A DNA stretch of 64,000 bases from Sporobolomyces roseus. Its lineage: Eukaryota > Basidiomycota > Microbotryomycetes > Sporidiobolales > Sporidiobolaceae. The stretch covers positions 868,001-932,000 of the forward strand of contig JADILM010000009.1 in NCBI GenBank assembly GCA_016617785.1, written 5' to 3'. The stretch's first letter is position 1, and every line of letters starts with the position of its first letter. Of this stretch, positions 1 through 10,172 are shown piece after piece. The translations under genes and the position numbers were made by a program. The notes below the pieces were generated by a model, which worked only from the letters and a program-made list of their open reading frames with translations, did no database searches and was not told where the DNA came from.

Positions 1-2031
1 GTTCGAGCTGAAGATGGTGGAATCGATGAAGGACGGAAAGCGGCAGAGAGAAGGGAAGAAGAGGAGGAAGGGTGGGGTTCTTGAGATCTTGAATCAGGTC
101 GAGATGAGCGAGCATAAGATTCAGCTGGAGGGATCCGATTGTACTGCTGTTGATATGTCGATGACGAGGCAGTCCCCCGAGGTGAGCCTTGTCCGTTCGA
201 GGGGTAGTGGGTAGAGGCGTAAGGGGAAGCTTGCGGTGGTGCGAATGCTTGTTGTGGTGGAAGGGGAAGCGGAAAGGTATTCACGCCGTTCGAAGCGTCT
301 GGGTGTAGCTTTGATAATGCGATCGAACACGATTCGACTGAGACCGTTGAGGATATGTCAGGAACTCGATTCGAACAAACAAGAGCAAAATAATGGACCA
401 ACCTTCTTCTTTTCGTTTGTCAGAAACGTCCAGATCAGCAACGATTCCCAATAACATCCCCAGTACCGAGTAAGAAGCGGCTCGAGTCGCCATGTAGTCT
501 TGTTGAGTGTGGAAGAGTGCCTCTCCCAGAGTCCTAACTTGACTTTCGAGTGCGGCGATTTGGCGATTTGAGTGATCTTCAGGATGAGGAGGTCGACCTG
601 CGGAGTAGAAGGGAGCTTGCGAAGCTGGATAGAGCTGGGATCGAGCGGTGGGAGGAGAATGGTACGAATTCGAGTGGTGATAAGGAGGAGGATAGGGGTT
701 CTGATGCCGGGACTGAGCTGCTGGAGAACGATTTGACTGTATCTCGGGAGCTGGACAAGAGGGAGAGCATCAGAGACAGGTGCATCATCGGATCGGAGAG
801 CGTCAGAAAGCGACTCACGATGATCCTCCCTTGGTCGTGGTCTCTGGCGGGATTCGTAAGCTCCATTCTGGGGAGCAAAGTCTGTCACTCCAGCGATAAC
901 TTTCGAAGGTTTTGGAGAAGCCGTGCGACCGTCTCCGAACAGAACTGAAGGAGTCGGAGGATTTGAAGCGACAGCAGCGGCAGCCGCGAGGACATTCACT
1001 CGAGGGGCTTGCTCGTCGTCGTCGCCCGTTCCATCCGAGAGTGTCTCCTTCCGCGTGTCGTGCTTCGAAGAGTTTGTCCGAACGATCGAAGAGCGTCGTC
1101 GACTTGATGAAGGAGGGGCGACAGCAGATGCTTTTGCGGATTTTCGTCGAATCTTCGCCAGAAGATCCGGTCGATCTCTCTGGAAAGCTGCATTTTGGAA
1201 CTCCCACGCTTGAACTTGGGAGCCATCGGGGTTCGTATGGGACGTCGGAGCTCCGAGGGCGTCGTTGACCTGAGAGCGAATGTCGTCAGTCTAATTCTAG
1301 CGAGGAAACGATGCTAGTTGATCACACACCTTTGCGAAAGAGTACATGTTGAGTTGACCTGAGTCACAGCGATAGAAGAATGAGTTCTGTACCCTCGGCT
1401 TATGAGATAAGATGAAAAGAGGGAAACTTACGAATGAAGGAAGCGAAGTTAGAATGTTTGAAGAACTGAGGCAGCACCGTACGGGCAAACTCAGTCGGAT
1501 AAAAGACCGTAAAAGCTTTGCCATCCTCGGACCAAGCTATTAAGCGACTCAGAGCAGGAGTGTAAAGCATTCTGCGAGGGCAAACCTGTGAATTAAAATA
1601 CGTCTGAAAATGGAGCAGATTAAGAGGGGTAATAGACATACGACCATAATCTAAAAGAATGGTGATGGAGAGGGCATCAGCGATTGGCCATGCTCGGGAA
1701 GAGACGAGAAAAGAACAACGAGGACTAACTTGTGAACAAAAGCTGCTTGGGTTTTCTGCACGACTGCAGGACCTCCGAGACCGTCGTTGGGTATTGACGA
1801 CGTCGAATTCGTTCGTGATCCCGATGTAGATGCCTCTGCAGCTCGGTGATCTTCTCTTTCTTCTCCTTCACTCGATGCATCCGCCGACCTCTGATCTTCT
1901 CCTTCATCCTCGAGTTCGTCCATGTCATCATCTCTTCCATAGTCGGGCGTGGTCTGAGCAGATTCGTCGTCGTCTGTGACTAATCTGCGTCGTTGTCCTT
2001 CTTCGTAACCCCTCATTTCTTCAGTCGACAT
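1..2031 (-). CDS. HSF-family (heat shock factor-type) transcription factor, C-terminus outside window
   Basis: DNA-binding regulator. The spliced protein opens with about 85 acidic/Ser residues, then an HSF domain. Visible signatures are AFVHKLWSMLYTPALSRLIAW, SEDGKAFTVFYPTEFA, FFKHSNFASFIRQLNMYSF and AWEFQNAAFQRD. Exons read on the minus strand: 2031-1730, a 9-nt microexon 1650-1642, 1571-1432, 1358-1330, and 1269 onward; all junction phases agree. The microexon supplies the Leu-Trp of the first HSF helix. After the domain comes a low-complexity Ser/Pro linker, then a hydrophobic heptad stretch (IAALESQVRTLGEALFHTQQ) fitting the trimerisation coiled coil, then a Gln/Pro/Ser tail that runs off the window. 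Hsf1, Skn7 and Sfl1/Mga1 all carry this domain. No receiver domain is seen, but the C-terminus is missing, so I leave the symbol empty. Start at 2031 is the first ATG of the open frame. Confidence 0.85.
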
Positions 2032-2808
2032 CGCCTCCTTCTCTTGAAGTTGGGAAGAAGCGAGGTCGAGTTCGTAGTGTTTCTAGCTCTTGCCCTGAAG
2101 TGACTGTTGCGTCACAAGGCGAGTCGGTAAAGTCGAGAGAAAGATCGATCGATGATGTTGGCTTGTCGAGAAAGAAAATAGGAGGAAGTGGAGCAAGAGT
2201 GGGTTACAGGGGGTGAGTCGGGTTCGAGGAGGAGACCGCAAGAACGAATTGACACTTTGAGAGAGCTTTCGGGAGTGGTTTGCTAAATAGTATAGAGTTG
2301 GGAGAATTAGCGAATGATGATCCTGGACTCCAACGGCAACCAGGGAGAGAGAGGGGGAGAGGAGAGAAACAGCGGAGAGAGAAGAACAAACGCACGTCTG
2401 CTTTGAGGGACTGTGCAGATTCTCCTGTCGAGTTGGAAGGCGGGGAGTTCGGTTTGGGCCGAGGGAGGTGGAGCCAGGGAAAGGGAGAGGAGGAGAAGGG
2501 AGGAGGAGGTTGGGAAAGAGGATGAGAGCTCCTCGGATATAGAATGAGGTAGAGCAAGTGGAAAAGAGATGGAAGACCTCAAAGTCTCCCCCCTTGCTTC
2601 CCTCGTGAAGTTGAGATAAAACGGATGGAAGAGTCGCGCGAAATTTGCGATGCTTGCAGGGTGATGAGAGGCACCGAAAACTTTTCACTTCTCCTTCTTT
2701 TTGGCTTCCCTTTCCTTTCTCTGTCACTCTCTCTTCCGAAGAAATCAATTCGGAGCTCTTCCTGCGTTGCATGTTCCAATCTGGACTTCTTTCGAACAGA
2801 TCTACCTC

Positions 2809-2827
2809 GTGTACATGTACTGTACAC
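2809..2827. repeat. Inverted repeat GTGTACA-5 nt-TGTACAC
   Basis: Perfect 7-bp arms separated by five bases, about 780 bp upstream of the HSF-type start codon. A related GTACACTGTA string follows near 2893, and a perfect 12-bp palindrome lies at 3583-3594. This could be a dimeric factor binding site; that role is inference only. Confidence 0.45.
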
Positions 2828-3582
2828 AAGCTCTCTCACAACGTCGAATCGATTTCGCACGAGTCGATACTTGTGTAAAACCCTAAGAAGCTTGTACACT
2901 GTAAATTGCCCCTAACCGGAACTTCCGTTAGCGTAGTGCGTGGTCGAAGGAGAGATCTGCGAGGGAAGACGCTAGTGTGAGGCCGAACTTACGAAAACAT
3001 CTTCGAATCTCAACTTCTGCTTGAACGTCAGTTGTGCTTTCTCCAGGGAGCTTGTCTGGCACTACACCTGGCTATGACAGCTGTCAGATGGCTCGAGAGT
3101 GTTGGCTTGACCAGGAGAGCTGAACCGTCGAGAGAGTTCCCCGTGAAAAAGAGAATCTCGAAAAACGCAAAAGTCGCATCGCGGAGAAGCTGGCCGATGT
3201 CAAAATCTTAATTTCACGGTTCCTGTATCAGTGCCGAAGCAGGAGTTACCCTTGTCGACTGAAGTTCCGATGCTTGCCGCGAAGAGCCCTCGAATACAGA
3301 GCGAGCACGCCTTGATCTGGTCGCTGCTGGAGAGGAAGGTAACCCTCCCATCTCCTCGACAAGTACGTCGATGGCAAAGCACAATAGCCCGTTAACGAGA
3401 AGCTGGTCGGTCAGACTGGCTAATTGTACGGTTTCGCGATTTCAAGCTCAAAAAGACTTCGTTCGCACAATCGCAGGACTCTATTGATCCCTTGGGATCC
3501 GACGGGCGCAAAATGGCGCTCTCGACAGCTGCGAAACGGCTATTGAGCTGAGTTGTTCACAGTACTTACTCGCAGCCTGCTT

Positions 3583-3594
3583 TGTACATGTACA
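3583..3594. repeat. Perfect palindrome TGTACATGTACA
   Basis: Twelve-base perfect palindrome in the HSF/cyclin intergenic region, sharing the TGTACA half-site with the inverted repeat at 2809-2827. Function unknown. Confidence 0.4.
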
Positions 3595-4908
3595 GCTGAA
3601 GAGCTGGCAAGAGCCGAAATTCTTATAAAGCGTCGATGCGGTCAGTGCGCGCCAGCAACTAAAGCCGTGAGAGCGCTTTGCTTCCCACGCTCGTGGGCAG
3701 GAAGATCAAGGAGAGGGAAGGGAGAGCGAAGCTGTCAACAGCGAACCTTCCTATTTTTGAGCGTCAACAAGTCGAGAAGACGCAAATGTCGATCTCTGTC
3801 TTGCTCAAAACCGATACCTTCGGCACCGGTACGTTGGAGAAGCTTCCCAATCAATCGAATAGAATGATTCATTAACGTGTAAATTGCCGGAAGATCTCCA
3901 GAGACTCGAGAGAGGTTTCCCTCTTCGTTACAAGCTGTTAATTATGCGCTGACGCTTCCCGCAAAGTAGCGAGACCGGTCTAGACCAGTCGTACACCTGT
4001 GAGCGTCACCTCCTTGCCTAAGCGGACACGCAGGGCCGCTTTCAAGATTCTGCGAAAGAAGACGGAATCGAGCTTATTTTCGTTTTCACATACAGAGGCG
4101 CCGTAAAATAGGTTCGGACTCATCCTATTCTGTGTAGATATGGTCGCTTGGGTCTTGAGGTCGTATGGTCTAAGTAACGTCAAGTTGAGCAAGAATCGAA
4201 TGACTGGGAGTGATCCTTTGCATGAAAGGCAGGGGAATACAATGATAGCTGCAGATGCTCATCTAGCCCCAGAGTAGATAGCGTATACCGTGCACCCATT
4301 TAAGCGGTATCATGCACCAATGGCTTAAAGATGTGTATTTTCGAACTTTTGCGACTCGTTGCGAGCTGCTGCACTCGATCCCAGCGCTTTCGCATTTTTC
4401 GGTTGAGCGACTACTGACAAGTTTCCCTACACGTAGAGAGTGTCAATCAAGAGAAAACTAAGAGTATGCAACGAGACTCCGCTTGCGCACTTGCGAAGAA
4501 GATTTCGTCTACCAAGACTTGACGAACCATTTTTTCAACTTTTTCTCCCAAAGCTCGGAAGGTGCGAGATAAGCATCTTTTATAGTAGTATTGTCCAATC
4601 ATCGTGAGACATACAGGCTTCTGACAAAAGAGTGTTGAAGTAACCGTTTTTGAAAATTCGCAAGTGGGTTTTGATTTCTTCCTCCCCTTCATTCTCCCTC
4701 AGATCCAGCTATCGACGGCTCGAACTAGACAGGGGCGCAGCGAGGACTGCACGCCCGCCCCAGCAGTTCATCAACCTCGCTCTCTCCTTTCCTCCTCCTC
4801 CTCCTTTCCTCCACTTCTCTCAAAATCTCGGCTCATTCGTCACGACAAGTCTCTCCGGTTCACTACATTCAAAATAGAAGGCAATTCTCATCAGTACGAT
4901 CAGCAGTC

Positions 4909-7142
4909 ATGTCGCGAGCGGCAGTAGCTCCCCCTCCTCTCTCGACTTCCTCAGCGCCGACATCACCCCCTTCCACTCCCCCTCAACCTTCTCCTCTAGC
5001 TACTTTCGCAGCAGAAATGTTTGTTTGGTTATGGTTCGCACCTAGTACGAGTGAGGAGGGCCAGAGACGAGAGGGAAATGGCACATTCGGAGCTAGTAAT
5101 GCAAGATTACAGTTTGCTCCATCACACCGTTTCATCAGTTTCTGTCACGATGTTCTCACTACGAGTACGTTCTTAAATTTCACTCCTTCGGTCTGCTGTA
5201 TCTGTCACCTCGCTAACGACCGAACTCTTTCGCTGTTGCACAGCCCAAGTTTCGCATTCGGTTCGTTCCCCTGTCTCGGTGACCCACTTTCTACTCAAAA
5301 GACTGACTCGGGGTCTCTCAGGTCGTATTACTTGCGTTACTGTTCATATCGAGATTGAAGCAAAAGAATGCTATCGAAGGAGCTCCAGGTAGCGAATTTC
5401 GTCTCGCAGTGACAGGATTGATGCTGGCAAACAAGGTTCTAGACGACAACAGTACGCTTCATCTCACAACTATCTGACAGTGAGCTCGCTGATACCGTAT
5501 CGTTTTCCGCTTGTAGCTTATACTGCCCGAACATGGTCTCAAGTCTCGTCGCTCGAACTCGTACGTCCTTTTTCCTATCTGTGGATTTACCCCTCGTGTT
5601 CAGTTGACTCGGGCTGATCCGACTTTGAACTTACAGAAACCGCTGGTTGCTGGTGAAGCGGAATTCCTCAAAGGACTCGACTTTTCGCTACATGTGACGG
5701 AAAGAGAGTTCGGTTCATTCCTCAAACTTCTCGAAGGTCATGTCGCAGCTCGGAACGAAAGAATAGGTCGGACACCTCGCAAGATTGCATCGACCTCCCG
5801 AGTGAGACGACAAGCAGCAGCAGCAGAGTCGGCACGAAGTGCGGGAGAGATGGCGTCGTTACGCTCTGCTTTCGATCAGGAATCGCTTCATAGTCTACAA
5901 GTACCGGCGCAGAGTCATTCAGACGTAGGCAGGAATGTCAGGAGGAGGACACAGGCTCCCATGAGCGCAACTTCGACCCCTACGATGGGTTTCGGATCCT
6001 TTTCCCACCCTCTCGCCCCTCCAGCCTCCGCACCGCATCTCCTCCCCCAACCTTTCCCAAACGCATCGACCTACGCAACAACGACCAACCCTGCTCTTGA
6101 GGTCTCGCCGACTTCGTCGAACACGATTCGACAGAATGGCACGAAGAAACGCCCTCTTGTCGAGATCTCGGGTGCTCTGAATAGTCAGACACTTCCTCCT
6201 CACCTCTATCCACTCGCCCATCCTCCACCTATGACCCGCTCACAATCCTCGTCAGCTGCATTCTCCTCGAGTACGGCTGCATACGCTCCCGTCGTCCCAA
6301 CCTCCCACGCCTCACCTCCTTCGCTTCCTCCGCATACAAATAGCCACGGATCCGTTCCTCAAAGCGCACAACCTCCTCGGCTCAAACAACTGCATCAATT
6401 CGACAATCTCGTCGATCCCTTCTCGCCTCGATATGATCCTTCGAAACCAGTCCATCAAAGACTTCCTTCCCTCGACTACTACTCCCTCGCAGCCGGACAA
6501 GGTCATGGCCATTTCCATCAAATGGCACCTCCCCCGCCTCCTCCGTCTCTTCACGCCAACTTCAATCCTCATTCCTCCAATCACTACCCTCAGCTTCCCC
6601 CCTTTCACCAAATTCTTCCGCTTCCAACAGGTCTACCAAATTCTGCTTCTTACGCACGACCAGGAGGAGGAGGAGGATCGCTCACTTCAAGTCCATACTC
6701 GAACGCTCGAAACCCTTACGCACCTCAACAGCACTCGATTCTTTCCGGCCTCCGCTTCTCCCCTCCTTCGCAAGGCGGTTCACATTCTCTTCCCCTTACA
6801 TCGGCTTCATCTCAAATGCCGTCTTCGCAGTCAGTTCCGCCGCAACTTGGAGATCCCTCGCTTCGATCCTCTCGCAGGCCGAGTGGAGTTCATTCCAGTC
6901 CCGGAATCCCTGTCGACGGAACTTCGACCCCTCGACCAGCTACTGGAACGACCCTCGAAAACAGGTCTCGCTCGCAAGGACTATCTGGTCCTCCTCTTTC
7001 GGCTGGAGTCGCATTTTGGCCCCCAAATTACCACTCGAGTGCTCTAAACCTGGTTCCACCTCCCGCTCAGCCCGTCATTTGGTCAGCGTATGCTAATGCT
7101 GGACCACCTGGTGTTTATTGGCCGGCGGTGGGACCCTCTTGA
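4909..7142 (+). CDS. Pho85-type (PCL-like) cyclin with long Pro/Ser-rich tail
   Basis: Probable regulatory subunit of a cyclin-dependent kinase of the Pho85/CDK5 type. Five exons (4909-5164, 5244-5260, 5322-5451, 5517-5560, 5637-7142) sum to 1,953 nt, giving 650 residues. The N-terminus is Pro/Ser-rich. The cyclin fold follows at about residues 50-200: RFISFCHDVLTTTQVSHS, VVLLALLFISRLKQK, FRLAVTGLMLANKVLDDNTY, ARTWSQVSSLEL and FLKGLDFSLHVTEREF, the order seen in fungal PCL1/PCL2 and cyclin-Y-like proteins. The remaining ~450 residues are low-complexity Pro/Ser/His, as in basidiomycete relatives. Exon 2 is only 17 nt. The start ATG follows a CT-rich leader. PCL1/2 versus another PCL class cannot be settled by eye. 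Confidence 0.85.
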
Positions 7143-7803
7143 ATCATCGAAACCTGTTTTCGACGATAGACACCAAAATCTCCCCAAATCCATGTCCTCG
7201 ATTCGTCGCGCCCTCCGTTTTACCCTTTCGCATAGCAATCACATCTCGTACTCCTCTTTCTCCACCAATCATCGTTCTCCGACCGCCCTTCATTCCTCCA
7301 TCCCCTTTCGATACCCCTCTCATCAATCGATTCACACGCTCGTCAATTCTACCCTTCCTCTTTTCGTTCCTTTCCCCTTTTGTCGTCACCATCTCTTCGC
7401 AGACGAGTACATTCTTCTATTGTTTATGTTTCACTCCGTACACCCTCGCAACCTTTCGACGCACTTGCGCCTCTTGTTCCTTTCGCAAAATCAGCATTGT
7501 TTTTTCGTTTCTTCTTAACGGACTCTGCCAGCGTCTGAAGTGAGTTGCGCCTTATCGTTACGACTGTATCCCTTCGTCGCCGTTGAGCAACGAAACGAAC
7601 AAGTTCATAGAATCGCCTTGTCGAGAGCAGAGAACAAATCCAGGTTGCATGCTCGCCTTCCCTTCACTTTTCCATCGACCCCGAGCTTCCTCTCAGCCGA
7701 GCTCACTCTACGTCAATCAACCAGCACAGTCAGCTTCCTTACATCCCCTTGCCTCTCTTGCTGTTTCCAACCACCCCACCTCTTCAATCTTTCACGGCTT
7801 ACC
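7143..7803. other. Intergenic region between cyclin and enoyl-CoA hydratase genes
   Basis: Holds the cyclin 3' untranslated region and the enoyl-CoA hydratase promoter. It is rich in C/T runs on the plus strand, so several frames are open by composition. No domain-bearing frame is seen. A CT-rich tract directly precedes the ATG at 7804. Confidence 0.5.
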
Positions 7804-9143
7804 ATGTTTGCTAGAAACGCCCTCCGATCAACTGTAGCACCTCTCAGGTTCAACAAGATCAATCCTGTCCCTATCCGCACACTCACAACCTCTCCTACAT
7901 CGACTTCCTCTGAGAACATTCTCATCTCTTCCCCCGCTCCCGGTGTCTCTTTAATCACCCTCAATCGACCCAAGGCGCTCAATGGTGAGTACTCGCGACT
8001 CGCACAACTCTACGATATGACTGTACAAGCTGACCGAACTATTCTCGTCATTCTTTCGTAGCTCTCAACTCTGCACTTTTTCACGAACTAAATTCGGCAC
8101 TCTCAACTTTCGCAGAGGACGACTCGATCCACTCTGTCGTTCTCACTGGATCTCCGAAAGCGTTCGCCGCAGGAGCTGATATCAAAGAGATGAAGGACAA
8201 AGAGTTCGCAGAAGTTTACAAAACCGATTTCCTCGCACATTGGACTCAAATGACAAAGTTTAGGAAACCTATCATCGCTGCCGTCAGTGGGTATGCTGTG
8301 AGTTGAAATCTGTCTGACTCTCAGCGATTTTGATTTGAGTTGACTTGTGAGGAATCGTCCAACAGCTTGGAGGAGGTTGCGAATTAGCCATGATGTGAGC
8401 AAACTCTCTATTCTATTCAACTTGCCGCCGTTACTTTCGCCTTCCGATAGTCGTGTTGTGTTTTCAAGGAGGACGCCGCCTGACTCGTTCCCGTCTCCCT
8501 CAGGTGCGATATCATTCTAGCTGCGCCCAACGCAGTTTTCGGACAACCTGAAATCAACGTTAGTCGTCTCTTCTTGACTTCTCTTCGCTTAAGATCACTC
8601 GCTTGACTAATCACTCTCCTTTCAACAGCTCGGTGTCATTCCCGGAGCTGGAGGAACTCAACGACTTACTCACGCTATCGGCAAATCTCGAGCGATGGAA
8701 CTCGTTCTGACTGGATCAAACTTCACTGCTCAACAAGCTTCAGATTGGGGATTAGTCAGTCGAGTAGTTGGAGAAGGGGAAGACGTAGTGGAAGAAGCTA
8801 TCAAAATCGCAAAGAAGATTGCTGGTAAAGGTCGAGTCGCTGTTCAAGCTGGAAAGGAAGGTGTCAATGCTGGTCAGTCCTGATCGCTTCTGCATGTTCG
8901 TCGGGCTTTCGACTCACTCCAACTGCTTGTATTGTAGCCTACGAACTCTCGCTTCAAGAGGGTCTTCATTTCGAACGTCGCATCTTCCACCAACTTTTCG
9001 CTACCGTAAGCTCTCAATTCGCTCCCACCTGCCCTAGGGCTGAGCTGACAAACTCTCACATGGGTTGGATTGCACAGAACGATCAAAAAGTAGGAATGCG
9101 TGCCTTCGCAGAGAAGAAGAAGCCCGAGTGGACTCATTCGTAG
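7804..9143 (+). CDS. ECHS1: Mitochondrial enoyl-CoA hydratase (short-chain, ECHS1-like)
   Basis: Hydrates trans-2-enoyl-CoA to 3-hydroxyacyl-CoA in mitochondrial beta-oxidation and amino-acid catabolism. Seven exons (7804-7984, 8062-8297, 8366-8394, 8504-8558, 8629-8872, 8938-9005, 9078-9143) give 292 residues, the usual size. The first ~35 residues are Arg/Ser/Thr-rich and acid-free, fitting a mitochondrial presequence. Crotonase signatures: [15 protein letters not shown] (oxyanion hole), [15 protein letters not shown] (first catalytic Glu) and [20 protein letters not shown] (second catalytic Glu). The C-terminus [11 protein letters not shown] is also typical. ATG 7804 is preferred over upstream in-frame codons because it begins the presequence and follows a CT-rich leader. 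Confidence 0.95.
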
Positions 9144-10172
9144 ATCGTAGAAGAGACTGCAGTACCATCACCAAACCGAAGTGAACATAGCGCTTCGAGA
9201 AGCGAGGCCCACAGAACGAGTCTTCCCCTCGAGCTTCTTCCTCCATTTGGAGTTCTCTCTGCTCGGTTGTTTCTTTCGTTCTATCATCATTCTTTCGAAC
9301 TCGCTGTTGACGTGGCAGTCTCCATGACGAGGTCACGAGCGGAATTAATCGCTAACTTTCGGCCTCCGCTCAACTCCAGACGAAGCTCTCTCGTCTTCTT
9401 CGTCCCCAGGCTTGAAGCGATGCAGTGATCAGGCCGATTCCTCGTTTTGTAGCGATCGCTTGTGAAAGCCGCTTACCTCGAGTAGGCATCTGACGAAGGA
9501 AAGCTCGATCGAAGGTATGCCTTCGCAATTCATTCTACTCGAACGGAGAGCGAATGGGGCGGGTACGAAGGAGCTTCGTCGCGAAGCTCTCAGCGCGTTG
9601 AAACCATCTGAAAGGCGAAACGCTGCTCTTCCCGGCTACTGCAGGAGCTTCCGAAGGACGATGGAAAAGCTTTGTTCACAAGCTCAATTTGCGGAAGCCT
9701 GATGGGCAAAGGACGAACGACGAAGAAAGTCGATCGCTCGTCGCGGCGAATCATCGAGTCTGGGGAAAGAGAGGAGAAGAATGGAGAAAGACGGAGAAAA
9801 AGACAGACACCCTCGTTTTTTTTGCGAGACAAAGCTTTGCATCAGCTTTGACAGACGATTAGGACGATGGAAGTACAGTGAAAGTAGGTGAATTGGTTGT
9901 GAGATGAATTGGTAAACGGACTGGCGAGTCGAGAGGAAATAACTCAGTAGAGTTGCAGAAGCGGGAAGCGAGGTAAAAAAAAAAAAGGTTGATGTGCGTG
10001 TCATAGAAGTTGAAAACGAGCTGGCTTGAAACCTCTTTCCTTTCTTCCTTCAAGTTCTGTTCACCAGCTCTTTATCCTTTTCAACCTTACTCCCTACTCC
10101 TCTCTACAGACCGCTCCTCTTCCCAAACTTCAGCTCAACTTCAACTTCCTCCTCTTCCAAGTTCCTTCAATC
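9144..10172. promoter_or_regulatory. 1 kb upstream region of the GPD gene
   Basis: No gene recognised. It contains the hydratase 3' region, a short inverted repeat CGCTTC-GA-GAAGCG at 9191-9204, a hairpin at 9571-9589, a run of 13 A at about 9976, and a CT-rich leader from about 10035 to the ATG at 10173. A single CCCCT (9225-9229) resembles a stress-response element but is too short to mean much alone. Confidence 0.45.
9571..9589. repeat. Perfect hairpin, 8-bp arms and 3-nt loop
   Basis: GAGCTTCG-TCG-CGAAGCTC, about 580 bp upstream of the glycerol-3-phosphate dehydrogenase start. It could be a regulatory palindrome or part of a 5' transcript. Function unknown. Confidence 0.45.

Larger units (their letters stand above)
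2032..4908. promoter_or_regulatory. 2.9 kb divergent intergenic region between HSF-type gene and cyclin gene
   Basis: I see no convincing gene here. The longest open frames (for example 2083-2829 minus) are pyrimidine/purine-tract translations without domain features and look like leader or promoter DNA. The region is unusually long for this compact window and contains GTAC-centred palindromes (listed separately). A CT-rich leader (about 4775-4830) precedes the cyclin start. Long 5' untranslated leaders with introns for either gene are possible. Confidence 0.5.

Noticed and set aside
358..999. 213-codon minus-strand frame overlapping the HSF-type gene
   Set aside because: Only its first part is the real exon; after an intron (about 816-750) the true frame shifts to one giving the heptad segment AALESQVRTLGEALFHTQQ. 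The rest of the long frame is a shadow.
2083..2829. 248-codon minus-strand open frame upstream of the HSF-type gene
   Set aside because: Composition-driven: the translation is Ser/Leu/Pro-rich from CT tracts, has no domain pattern, and sits where a long 5' leader is expected.
4255..4325. Imperfect direct/inverted repeat around TGCACC and TTAAGC
   Set aside because: Arms are short and mismatched; not above chance for this length of non-coding DNA.
7090..7543. Two 140-codon plus-strand frames after the cyclin stop
   Set aside because: Pyrimidine-rich 3' untranslated DNA; no start context, no domains, and both frames open for the same compositional reason.
9225..9229. CCCCT stress-response element upstream of GPD1
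   Set aside because: A single five-base match in 1 kb is expected by chance.
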